A DNA stretch of 33,029 nucleotides from an uncultured Propionibacteriaceae bacterium (GTDB lineage: Bacteria; Actinomycetota; Actinomycetes; Propionibacteriales; Propionibacteriaceae): positions 1-33,029 of the forward strand of contig CAKZHP010000138.1 in NCBI GenBank assembly GCA_936924635.1. The letters are read 5' to 3'. A program made the translations under genes and the position numbers. This document shows, piece after piece, positions 24,972 to 32,331 of the stretch (positions within the stretch are counted from its first letter, which is position 1; each line of letters starts with the position of its first letter). The notes beneath the pieces are model-generated. The model had not been told where the DNA came from. It was given only the letters and a program-made list of their open reading frames with translations, and searched no databases.

Positions 24972-25823
24972 ATGAGCAAGAGGATCGAGGTCCCGCTGCG
25001 CTGGGGCGACATGGACGCCCAGGGGCACGTCAACAACTCCCGCTTCGTCGACTACCTGCAGGAGGCGCGCGCCGACCTGCTGCTGTCGAGCGACGTCCCG
25101 CACCTGCTGGGCGGCGGTCTGGTGGTGGTGAGCCAGCAGATCGAGTACCTGGCGCCGATCGTCTTCTCCGAGCAGCCGGTGCTGGTCGACGTCTCGGTGG
25201 TCGAGTGCCGCGGCGCCCAGTTCGTGCTGGCCTACGAGCTCCACCACGACGGGCGGCTCTGCGCCCGGGCGCGCACCCGGCTCTGCCCGTACGACTTCGA
25301 CGCCGGCTCCCCACGGCGGCTGACGCCGGAGGAGCGGGCGGCCCTCACCGGTGCGCTGGAGGAGGTCGAGCCGTTCCGCGACCTCACGCGCCTGCCGGTG
25401 GACGAACGGGCGTTCTCGACGCCGCTGCGGGTGCGCTGGTCTGACCTCGATGCGTACGGGCACGTCAACAACGTGCAGATCTTCGAGTACGTGCAGGAGG
25501 GCCGCATCGCGTTCTCGACCGCGGCCGACGAGGCCATGCGGCGGGTGAGCGCGGGGGCCGGGCGCAACCTGTGGCTGGTGGTGCGCCAGGACGTGGAGTA
25601 CCGCAAGCAGCTCGACTTCCGCCCCGAGCCGTACGCGGTGCGGGTGGGTGTCGCACACACGGGGCGTACGTCGCTGGTGTTCTGCTCCGACGTGGTCGAC
25701 CCGGGCAGCGGGGCGGTGTACGCGACCGCGGCCACCGTGCTCGTCTGCGGCGACCTCGAGGGGCGGCCGGTGCCACTGCCGGAGGAGTGGAAGGACGCGC
25801 TGAAGACGTACAGGCTGGACTAG
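24972..25823 (+). CDS. Double-hotdog acyl-CoA thioesterase
   Basis: A 283-residue protein made of two 4-hydroxybenzoyl-CoA-thioesterase-like hotdog domains in tandem. The repeated signature is RWGDMDAQGHVNNSRFVDYLQEAR (about 10-33) and RWSDLDAYGHVNNVQIFEYVQEGR (about 156-179); the aspartate in each (D13/D15 region and its partner) is the usual catalytic residue. It would hydrolyse fatty acyl-CoA or aryl-CoA to free acid and CoA. Fused double-hotdog forms are common in actinobacteria. ATG 24972 has a weak GGGAG upstream. It probably shares the fadD transcript. Confidence 0.9.
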   Translation: MSKRIEVPLRWGDMDAQGHVNNSRFVDYLQEARADLLLSSDVPHLLGGGLVVVSQQIEYLAPIVFSEQPVLVDVSVVECRGAQFVLAYELHHDGRLCARARTRLCPYDFDAGSPRRLTPEERAALTGALEEVEPFRDLTRLPVDERAFSTPLRVRWSDLDAYGHVNNVQIFEYVQEGRIAFSTAADEAMRRVSAGAGRNLWLVVRQDVEYRKQLDFRPEPYAVRVGVAHTGRTSLVFCSDVVDPGSGAVYATAATVLVCGDLEGRPVPLPEEWKDALKTYRLD

Positions 25824-25945
25824 CTGGCCGGCCGTCGGGACACGGGGCCGAGGCGGTGAGCGGGGCGCGCTCGAACGCCTGCGGACTTGGGCTCCGGCCG
25901 CATCCACGCGGCACCGTCGATGTCGCCGCAGCTGGGCCGCGCTCG

Positions 25946-27253
25946 TCACCGGGGTGCTGACGTGTCCTCGTCCTGTTCCGCCCCCCGGATCAACGACTGC
26001 GCGGCCTGGACCAGCAGCTCGGCGCATCCTGGCGCGAAAGGTGCCGGCATCGCGTAGTACATGCAGGCGTCCTCCACCTCGTACCCGCCTGCTGGATAGG
26101 CGTCCGCGGTCGGGAAGTAGCCGGGCACCCCGTCGCTGTAGGCGGCCACGAGGACCGGGACCTGCGCCGCCGCCCGGATGGCGTCGGCGACGGCGAGAAA
26201 CGGTTCGCCGGGCAGCGTCACGATCCCGGCGCCGGCAAGGCTCAGGTAGCCCACCCGTCCGCGCCAGGTCCTCCCCGGCGCGGGGGGCTGCCAGGCATCG
26301 GCCCAGTCGATCCAGCAGGTGAGCACGGCGGCGACGCCGGCGTCCGCGGTCTCCCGAGAACGCACCCACCCGGCGCGGCGTCGGGCGAGCGCTGGGGGGT
26401 CGACGGCGTCGAAGGGCAGCTCGACGGTTGCCTCCTGCCAGCGCACCTGCTGGGCAGACCCTGACCTCAACGTGGTGGACCGGTCAGCTTGGAGGGGGGT
26501 CCACTCGGCTTCGGAAACGGCGGCGGCCAGCCGACCGCCGATGGCGTCCGCACTGTCGAAGGTGCGCTCCTCGTCGGGTCGGTTGGTGAAGGACGCAGTG
26601 GCTGCGTGCCCGAGGTTCACGTCCCCGGCTGCGCCTGTGACGAAGACGCAGGGTGCCCCCGTGTGCTGCTCGACGTCTCGGCGCAGAGCATGAACGTAGT
26701 CGGCGGAGATGAGGGTGTTGCTGGCGTCGAGGACCACCGGGTGGCAGGGGAACTCGATGAGGGTCGCGACCCGCCGCCCTGAGGTGGGATCGCTGAAGGC
26801 GAGGGCGGCCAGCGGCGGGTCGATGACCCGGGCCAGTCGTCGCCGGTCCCGGGCCACCTTGGTGCCGTGCACGGCCGCGGACGAGATCAGCACCGGGCGC
26901 TGGTTCGACCTGGCGGTGGCGATGGCGCGCCGGGCCGCGGCGACGACCGCCTCTTCCAGGTGTGGTTCGTGGCGTCCGACCCGCCCTCTCCCGATCGAGG
27001 GCCCCGCGTGGGTGTGGACGGCACTGACGACGACGGTCAGGTCGGGATGCGAGCGGGCGATCTCTGCGCAGGTGTCCTCGTGAAGGGCACACACATCGAC
27101 GGCGACGAGCACCATCTGGGCGATGGCGATGGCGCGAACGGTCGTCGCGTCGTGGACGCCGCTGCTGGAGGCCAGGCGCCCGGCGTACCCGCCCATGGCG
27201 GTGCCCACCGGGACGTCGACGCTGTGCACCGCGACCCCCACCCGCACGGTCAC
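25946..27253 (-). CDS. Neutral/alkaline ceramidase-like amidohydrolase
   Basis: A 435-residue protein with the zinc-site pattern of neutral ceramidases (PF04734): SAVHTHAGPSIG (H80, H82), FPCHPVVL (H171), FVTGAAGDVNLG (about 204-215) and a C-terminal YSDGVPGYFPTADAYPAGGYE that corresponds to the substrate-side tyrosine segment. True ceramidases are about 650 residues with an Ig-like C-terminal domain and a signal peptide; both are missing here, so this is the short cytoplasmic form. Its amide-hydrolysing chemistry, and its position overlapping a NagA-like gene by four bases (GTGA), suggest action on an N-acylated sugar or amine rather than ceramide; that is inference. GTG 27253 is set by the overlap. 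Confidence 0.8.
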   Translation of the reverse strand: MTVRVGVAVHSVDVPVGTAMGGYAGRLASSSGVHDATTVRAIAIAQMVLVAVDVCALHEDTCAEIARSHPDLTVVVSAVHTHAGPSIGRGRVGRHEPHLEEAVVAAARRAIATARSNQRPVLISSAAVHGTKVARDRRRLARVIDPPLAALAFSDPTSGRRVATLIEFPCHPVVLDASNTLISADYVHALRRDVEQHTGAPCVFVTGAAGDVNLGHAATASFTNRPDEERTFDSADAIGGRLAAAVSEAEWTPLQADRSTTLRSGSAQQVRWQEATVELPFDAVDPPALARRRAGWVRSRETADAGVAAVLTCWIDWADAWQPPAPGRTWRGRVGYLSLAGAGIVTLPGEPFLAVADAIRAAAQVPVLVAAYSDGVPGYFPTADAYPAGGYEVEDACMYYAMPAPFAPGCAELLVQAAQSLIRGAEQDEDTSAPR

Positions 27254-28371
27254 ACCAGCTCTCCCTGCCGGACCACCTGGACCACATCGCCACCGGGCTC
27301 CACGAGGATGAGGTCTGCGCGGGCACCGGCCTGCACGCGCCCGAGGTCGTCCGCGCCGATGATCCGCGCCGGGGTGGTGGAGGTCATCTCGACGACGTCA
27401 GTGATTCCCAGGCAGGTGTGGGTGATCACCCACGCGAGGACATCGGCGAGGTCGACCCCCGAGCCTGCGAGCAGGTCGCTGTCGGCGAGGGTCAGCCGGC
27501 CGTTCTCGTGCAGCTCGACCGCGCCACCGACGGGCGAGGAGTACCGGCCGGGTGGGGACCCAGCCAGGGCGACAGAGTCGGAGACGAGGAACCGCCGGCC
27601 GGGCCCCACCGAACGCACCATCGCGACCAGGGTGTCGGCCGGCAGGTGGTGCCCGTCCCCGATGAACCCGCAGGTCAGGCGGTCGTCGGCGAGCTGCGTC
27701 CAGACAGGGTTGGGGTGGCGCGGCAGGACCGAGGGGATGCCGTTGCCGAGATGGGTGGCACAGCGCGCACCGGCGTCGACGGCCGCCGTCAGCTGTGCGG
27801 GCGTCGCGTCCGTGTGCCCGAGGGACACCCGGACGCCGCCGCGGCTGAGAGCGGCGATATGACGGGGGGCGTCGGGCGTGTGCGGTGACACGGTCACCAT
27901 CCCGACGGGCCCGTGCTGGTTCCAGCGCAGCACTTCAGCGGCATCGAGCGGGCGGATGCGATCGCGGTCGTGGGCGCCGCGGAAGCCATCGTTCGGGGAG
28001 AGGAAGGGGCCCTCGACGTGGACGAACGGGATTGCTGCGGCCACCCGCGCGTCGCGGCGCGCCTGGCTGACTGCACGCAGCGCGGCGATGATGGCCTCCT
28101 CGTCAGCGGTGATGACGGTGGGGACCCAGCTGGTGACCCCCCGCACCGCGAGGGCCTCGGTGATGGCGGCGATCTGATCGGGGCTCACCTGCGCGCCGTT
28201 GACGTCCCGACCGGCATAGCCGTTCACCTGCAGGTCGATGAGCCCGGGGGTCACCCACGGCAGCGAACGATCCGTGCTGACCCGCCGCCGCACCTGCGTG
28301 ATGACGCCACCGCCCGTCTTCACCTGTAGCACGTCACCCGTGCGGGGGCACCGTCCCTCGATCACAGGCAT
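27250..28371 (-). CDS. nagA: N-acetylglucosamine-6-phosphate deacetylase-like amidohydrolase
   Basis: A 373-residue TIM-barrel amidohydrolase. NagA landmarks are present: TPGLIDLQVNGYAGRDVN, the metal glutamate in FVHVEGPFLSPNDGFRGAH, the metal histidine in SLGHTDATPAQ, THLGNGI with its histidine, FIGDGHHLP, and the catalytic aspartate in LVSDSVALAG. The text around HLGNGIPSVLPRHPNPVW differs from the canonical HLFNAM of GlcNAc-6-phosphate deacetylases, so the sugar may differ. ATG 28371 (MPVIEGRCPRTGD) lies 10 bp inside the end of the SIS reading frame and nothing upstream of it in this frame is coding, so translation was coupled to the now broken SIS gene. It also overlaps the ceramidase-like gene downstream. 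Confidence 0.82.
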   Translation of the reverse strand: MPVIEGRCPRTGDVLQVKTGGGVITQVRRRVSTDRSLPWVTPGLIDLQVNGYAGRDVNGAQVSPDQIAAITEALAVRGVTSWVPTVITADEEAIIAALRAVSQARRDARVAAAIPFVHVEGPFLSPNDGFRGAHDRDRIRPLDAAEVLRWNQHGPVGMVTVSPHTPDAPRHIAALSRGGVRVSLGHTDATPAQLTAAVDAGARCATHLGNGIPSVLPRHPNPVWTQLADDRLTCGFIGDGHHLPADTLVAMVRSVGPGRRFLVSDSVALAGSPPGRYSSPVGGAVELHENGRLTLADSDLLAGSGVDLADVLAWVITHTCLGITDVVEMTSTTPARIIGADDLGRVQAGARADLILVEPGGDVVQVVRQGELV

Positions 28372-28936
28372 CTCACGCGGCCCTTGAAACGGGCGATGAA
28401 CCGACGATTCGCCTCGTCGCCGCCAGGGGCGTTCCCGCTGCGCCACACCGGCGCGTGCTGCCCCCGCTCGGCCAGTCTCTCCAGGGTCTCCAGCATCAAC
28501 CAGGTGAGGGTGAAGGCGTTCGCGAAGGTGGAGCTCGCCCCCGACTTCTCTGAGCACCCCTCGACGTCCATCAGGGCGTCACCGATCGGCACGAAGGTGT
28601 CGATGTGCAGGTCCGTGACGTCGTGGAGGTTCTGCTTGGACGGTGGCGGGCCGGGTGATCGGCGGCGGTGCCGTCGCCGTGCTGGCGCGACGACACCCCG
28701 ATGGTGCGCACACCCAGCTCGCCCGCCCACAACGCCGCGTCGATGGGTGCTGCGTTGATGCCGTACGCGTTGACCAGGATGAGCACGTCGTCGGCACCAA
28801 GCCCTGCGTCGTCGATGACGATGCGGCCGTATCCAGGAGTCCGTTCGATCGCCATCAACCGCAGCGCGCCGTTCGAGAGCAGCGTGCCCTCGTCCAAGAT
28901 GGCCGAGACATGCATCAACCCCCCGTAGTTGATCCG
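28362..28936 (-). pseudogene. SIS-domain sugar isomerase, truncated and frameshifted
   Basis: Two adjoining frames together encode the C-terminal three quarters of a SIS-domain sugar isomerase/phosphosugar-binding protein. The first part (28936 to about 28646) reads INYGGLMHVSAILDEGTLL, then the diagnostic DDVLILVNAYGINAAPIDAALWAGELGVRTIGVSS. The second, in another frame (about 28645 to 28362), reads PSKQNLHDVTDLHIDTFVPIGDALMDVEG and ends GGDEANRRFIARFKGR. Adding one C at about 28641-28645 restores a continuous reading with the family-typical RHPS. The N-terminal ~60 residues with the first SIS loop are gone, and a stop codon lies in frame at 28937-28939. It headed the operon with nagA and the ceramidase-like gene. 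A sequencing error could explain the frameshift but not the truncation. Confidence 0.8.
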
Positions 28937-28947
28937 CTACATGTCTC
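28905..28947. repeat. Nested inverted repeat at the SIS gene/island junction
   Basis: GAGACATG (28905-28912) is mirrored by CATGTCTC (28940-28947), and inside these ATCAAC (28914-28919) is mirrored by GTTGAT (28928-28933). One half lies in SIS coding sequence and the other in non-homologous DNA just past the truncation. It may be a recombination or insertion site. Confidence 0.6.
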
Positions 28948-28984
28948 TCGATGCGAGCGCAACGCGAAGCCATGAATCCGCAGT

Positions 28985-29554
28985 TCAGCAGGCGGCGTAG
29001 CGCCCCGCGCGTGCCAGGGCCGTGTAGAGCGTCTGACGGCTCACGCCCAGCTCTCGGGCCACCTTCGCCTTCGGCACACCCGCAGCGATGCGCTCGCGCG
29101 CTTCCTCGACCTGCTCGGCGGAGAGCTTCGGTCCCCGCTCGTAAACGCCCTTCGCCTTGGCGATCGCGATGCCCTCCGCCTGGCGCTCGAGGATCGTCGC
29201 GCGCTCGAGCTCGGCGACTGCGCCGAGGATGGTGAGCATGAATGTGCCCTGCGGGGTGCCCGTGTTGAGCGAGGGGTTGTCGACGAACTCGAGCTGCACC
29301 CCCTTCGCCCGCAGCTCCTCGATGATCGCGAGCAGATCCATCGTCGACCGCGCGAGCCTGTCCGGACTCTTCACGCGCACTGTGTCGCCCTCGCGCACCC
29401 AGTCGAGCATCGCAGCCAGCTCCGGACGCTCGCGGTTCTTGCCGCTGACCTTCTCCTCGAAGAGCTTGTCTACGTCGCCGAGCGCCTGGAGCTGGCGCGC
29501 GAGGTTTTGGTCCACAGCGCTGACCCGTGCATACCCGACGATCTGTCCAGCCAT
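28985..29554 (-). CDS. Serine recombinase/resolvase (Tn3/invertase type)
   Basis: A 189-residue small serine recombinase. The catalytic domain begins IVGYARVSAVDQN with nucleophile S12; the active-site arginines are in VKSPDRLARSTMDLL; the E-helix follows at GTFMLTILGAVAELERATILERQAEGI; and the C-terminal helix-turn-helix is AKVARELGVSRQTLYTALARAG. It is full length for a resolvase/invertase. ATG 29554 (MAGQIVGYARVS) has GAGGGA about 8 nt upstream; a more distal ATG at 29574 would add seven residues. It shares only family-level similarity with the resolvase at 32332. The 220 bp upstream hold no gene; a res site is expected there, but I could pick out only a short CCGC-TAATTG-GCGG palindrome (29631-29644). 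Confidence 0.92.
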   Translation of the reverse strand: MAGQIVGYARVSAVDQNLARQLQALGDVDKLFEEKVSGKNRERPELAAMLDWVREGDTVRVKSPDRLARSTMDLLAIIEELRAKGVQLEFVDNPSLNTGTPQGTFMLTILGAVAELERATILERQAEGIAIAKAKGVYERGPKLSAEQVEEARERIAAGVPKAKVARELGVSRQTLYTALARAGRYAAC

Positions 29555-29774
29555 CTCTAGATCCCTCTGACGCATCTGTCCATCAAGAGCCAAACCGACC
29601 CTGTTCGACAGTGTATGGCTGTGACTCCGTCCGCTAATTGGCGGGGTTCTTCGGTCGCTTCGTGGCGGTCTCACTGACGAGCGATGGCCAGCGGGGCCGG
29701 GTCGATCGGTCCCCGGGACGCTGTTCGGCACCAAGCGGTGGGCACTGCACCAGCCAGGTTCGGGACCGTGCGGA

Positions 29775-30164
29775 TCACAGGTAGCGGCAGATGGTCGTGG
29801 CGTCGCAGTTGGTCGGGTCGACCGTGGCGGCAGCGTCGCTGAGTTGGGCGACGGTGTGTCGCAGTGCCTGTAGGTCGGCGATTTGGCGGTCCAGGTCGTC
29901 CAGGCGGGTCTCGAGCAGATCTTGCACGTGCCGGCAGGGTGCGACCCCGGCGTCGGGGATGTCGAGGACCTCGCGGATTTGGGCCAGAGTGAACCCAGCG
30001 GTGCGGCTGCGGCGGATGAAGCCCAGGCGCGCCAGGGCTTCAGCGGCGTAGTCGCGGTAGCCGTTGGCGGTTCGGTCCGGTGCGGGCAGCAGCCCGGCTT
30101 CTTCGTAGAAGCGCAGCGTCTTGGTTGTGGTGCCGCTGGCCTCGGCCAGCTCACCGATCCGCAC
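29775..30164 (-). CDS. merR: MerR family heavy-metal-responsive regulator
   Basis: A 129-residue MerR protein. The winged-helix domain is MRIGELAEASGTTTKTLRFYEEAGLLPAPDR and NGYRDYAAEALARLGFIRRSR, followed by the dimerisation helix and a short C-terminal metal site. Candidate ligands are C77 (APCRHV), C120 and C126 (TNCDATTIC). Three cysteines from helix and loop fit the Hg(II) or Zn(II)-type sensors, but the last two are only six residues apart, shorter than the nine in classical MerR. The divergent mercuric reductase makes Hg(II) the likely inducer. GTG 30164 follows a strong AAGGAGG. It would twist the shared promoter DNA at 30200-30231 to activate merA. Confidence 0.9.
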   Translation of the reverse strand: MRIGELAEASGTTTKTLRFYEEAGLLPAPDRTANGYRDYAAEALARLGFIRRSRTAGFTLAQIREVLDIPDAGVAPCRHVQDLLETRLDDLDRQIADLQALRHTVAQLSDAAATVDPTNCDATTICRYL

Positions 30165-30199
30165 GGCGCCTCCTTGCTCGAACGGCTTCCACGTTCATC

Positions 30200-30231
30200 T
30201 TGACCTTTCCCTGCACTGGAAGGTCCATTCT
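30200..30231 (+). promoter_or_regulatory. MerR-controlled merA promoter with 20-bp spacer
   Basis: The -35 TTGACC (30200-30205) and -10 CATTCT (30226-30231) are separated by 20 bp, the overlong spacing that MerR regulators correct by DNA distortion. It directs merA. Confidence 0.75.
30202..30225. promoter_or_regulatory. MerR-type operator
   Basis: A 24-bp dyad with outer arms GACCTT and AAGGTC and inner CC/GG and TG/CA pairs matches at 9 of 12 positions. It lies between -35 and -10, as in CueR, ZntR and MerR promoters, and resembles their ACCTTCC-N-GGAAGGT operators. Confidence 0.8.
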
Positions 30232-30269
30232 GGTCACTGGAGACGTGCAACGCAAAGGAGATGTGCGAT

Positions 30270-31673
30270 ATGGGTGAGGACTACGACGTCGATTTGGCCG
30301 TGATCGGGTCAGGAGGCGCGGCCATGTCGGCGGCGATCGCGGCCAGCCAGGCCGGCAAGAGTGTGGTGTTGATCGAACGCGGCGTCCTCGGCGGCACGTG
30401 CGTGAACATCGGCTGTGTGCCGTCCAAGACGCTGCTGGCGGCCGCCGGACCGCGGCACGCCGCGCTGACCAACCCCTTCGCAGGCGTCCCGACGTCAGCC
30501 GGACCGGTGGATCTGGGCGCCCTAGTGGCGCAGAAGGATGGCCTGATCGAGAGCCTGCGCGAGGCGAAGTACGCCGACGTAGCCGCCGCCTACGGCTTCG
30601 AGGTCCGCTCGGGCCAGGCCGCCTTCCTGAACAAGGACACCATGGCCGTCGACGGCGCGGTGCTGCGGGCCCGGGCCTACCTGATCGCCACCGGCTCCAC
30701 CCCCGCCGTCCCGGACGTGGCCGGCCTTGAGTCCGTGGACTGGCTGACCTCGACCACGGCGATGGAGCTCACCGAGCTGCCCAAGTCCCTGGTCGTCATC
30801 GGTGGCGGCTATGTCGGGATGGAGCAGGCCCAGCTGTTCGCCCACCTCGGTGCCCGGGTGTCGGTGGTCGGGCGTCTGGCGCCCCACGCCGAGCCGGAGC
30901 TGGCCCAGGGGCTTCGGGAGGTTTTCGCCGACGATGGCATCACGGTGGTCGAGGAGCACGCGACCGCGGTGGCCACCGGCATCGGTCCTCATGGACAGGA
31001 CGTCGTGGTGAGCACCGCCTCCGGCGCGCAGGTCCGCGGAGCACGGCTGTTGGTGGCCACCGGGCGCTTCGCGCGCACCGACGGCCTGGACCTGGCCGCT
31101 GCCGCGGTGGACGTGGACGAGCGGGGCTTCGTCGTGGTCGACGAGTCCCAGCGCACCTCCAACCCGCGCATCTACGCCGCCGGTGACGTCTCGGGGGCTC
31201 CTCAGTACGTCTACGTAGCCGCCGCCGGCGGTCGGGCCGCCGCGCTCAACGCACTTGCCGACGACGGTCGGGCCACGCCCGCACGCGTGGACTACACCGG
31301 TCTGCCTGCGGTCGTGTTCACCAGGCCCCAGCTGGCCTCGGCAGGGCTGACAGAGGACGAGGCCCTCGCCCGCGGGTACGTGTGCGACTGCCGGGTCCTG
31401 GGCCTATCCGACGTCCCTCGGGCGTTGGTCCAGCACGACACCAGGGGCGCGGTGAAGCTCGTAGTTGACGCCACGACCGGCAAGGTGCTGGGCGTGCACG
31501 CTCTGGCCGACGGCGCCGGGGAGATCATGCTGGCGGCCACCTACGCCATCAAGGCCGGCATGACCGTTGATGATCTGGCCGACACCTGGGCGCCGTACCT
31601 GACCATGGCGGAGAGTCTGCGCATCGTCGCCGGCCTCTTCCGCAACCAGATGCCGACGTCCTGCTGCGCCTGA
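30270..31673 (+). CDS. merA: Mercuric reductase
   Basis: A 467-residue flavoprotein disulfide reductase that reduces Hg(II) to volatile Hg(0) with NADPH. FAD-binding VIGSGGAAMSAAIAA (11-25) is followed by the redox pair GGTCVNIGCVPSK (C44, C49), an NADP-binding VVIGGGYVGMEQAQLF and the second FAD segment RIYAAGDV. The C-terminus ends SCCA, giving the vicinal cysteine pair (C465, C466) that receives mercury and separates MerA from lipoamide dehydrogenase. The N-terminal metal-binding HMA domain found in some MerA is absent. ATG 30270 has AAAGGAG nine bases upstream; ATG 30261 touches the Shine-Dalgarno and is unlikely. No merT, merP or merB is recognisable nearby. Confidence 0.95.
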   Translation: MGEDYDVDLAVIGSGGAAMSAAIAASQAGKSVVLIERGVLGGTCVNIGCVPSKTLLAAAGPRHAALTNPFAGVPTSAGPVDLGALVAQKDGLIESLREAKYADVAAAYGFEVRSGQAAFLNKDTMAVDGAVLRARAYLIATGSTPAVPDVAGLESVDWLTSTTAMELTELPKSLVVIGGGYVGMEQAQLFAHLGARVSVVGRLAPHAEPELAQGLREVFADDGITVVEEHATAVATGIGPHGQDVVVSTASGAQVRGARLLVATGRFARTDGLDLAAAAVDVDERGFVVVDESQRTSNPRIYAAGDVSGAPQYVYVAAAGGRAAALNALADDGRATPARVDYTGLPAVVFTRPQLASAGLTEDEALARGYVCDCRVLGLSDVPRALVQHDTRGAVKLVVDATTGKVLGVHALADGAGEIMLAATYAIKAGMTVDDLADTWAPYLTMAESLRIVAGLFRNQMPTSCCA

Positions 31674-31774
31674 GATCCCTCGTATCCACTGGCCCAATCC
31701 GAGGCCCGGGCCGGAGCGCCGGGGACGCCTGGTCCTCGGTACTGGTGCAGCAGTGCGCCTGTTCTGCATCGGGC

Positions 31775-31920
31775 ACCCTTGCTGCTGGCCTTCGGTGTAG
31801 CCGGTCTCGGCGCGGTGTTTTCACCGGCACCGCCGCCGTGCTCACTATCGCCGCCATCGTCCTGGCAGTGACCGGAGCACGCCGCGCCGACCTCGGGGCA
31901 GCTCTACTTGCCGGCGTAGC
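31775..31920 (+). pseudogene. Possible decayed membrane protein downstream of merA
   Basis: Two frames contain hydrophobic, GC3-rich peptides that nearly adjoin: PLLLAFGVAGLGAV, then FTGTAAVLTIAAIVLAVTGA and ARRADLGAALLAGVA. Together they look like a small protein with two transmembrane segments broken by a frameshift. It runs into the truncated transposase at about 31910. It might have been a mer-linked transporter, but no family motif supports that. The rest of the 31674-31907 gap shows nothing recognisable. Confidence 0.2.
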
Positions 31921-32324
31921 ACCAGCTCGTGCTTGTCGCGGTAGGACGCTGCGCCCTCCAGGGCGAGGGTGACCATGCCGGGATCCAGGGTCCGCACGAT
32001 GTCCCACACCACCGAGTAGGAGGGGACCGGCCACCTCCGGGCGGCGCAGATGCCCGTGACTTTGCGATGGATCGTGGCGATGGCCGGCCGCGGCTTGCTC
32101 AGTGCCAGGCCCTCGATCAGGTCGACGAGGTCGGGCGGAAGGCGGCGGGAGCCGGCGTCCGCCCGTGAGGCTGTCTCCAGTCCGGCGTAGCCGTCGGCGC
32201 GGTAGCGGGCGTGCCAGCGCTCCAGGGTCCGCAGCCCTACATCGGTCTCGCGAGCTAAGCGCGCGAGGGGCACCTGGTCCTCGACGTGGAGCCTGAGGAT
32301 TCGCCACCGCGCTCGAGCGTCCAC
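31908..32324 (-). pseudogene. Mu/TniA-like transposase, N-terminal fragment
   Basis: About 138 residues of the N-terminus of a transposase of the Mu-transposase/TniA superfamily. It begins with a winged helix-turn-helix (WRILRLHVEDQVPLARLARETDVGLRTLERWHARYRADG), continues PPDLVDLIEGLALSKPRPAIATIHRKV, and reaches ALEGAASYRDKHELVLRR, the segment that normally leads into the DDE catalytic core (Asp of a QADHT-like motif). That core is missing: similarity stops at about 31908, where unrelated plus-strand sequence begins. GTG 32324 lies 7 nt after the resolvase stop, so resolvase and transposase formed one transcript. It cannot be active. Confidence 0.75.
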
Positions 32325-32331
32325 GACGCAC

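Noticed and set aside
23016..26369. A 1117-codon frame antisense to fadD and the thioesterase
   Set aside because: It overlaps two well-supported genes completely and part of the ceramidase-like gene; no domain can be seen.
28362..28973. A single continuous 203-codon frame over the SIS region
   Set aside because: Its first half is arginine-rich nonsense; the SIS homology of that half lies in the other frame, so this is a frameshifted gene rather than one intact protein.
29555..29774. A Tn3-type terminal inverted repeat starting GGGG near 29643
   Set aside because: No second copy in inverted orientation was found in the window and the sequence does not match Tn3-family ends that I know.
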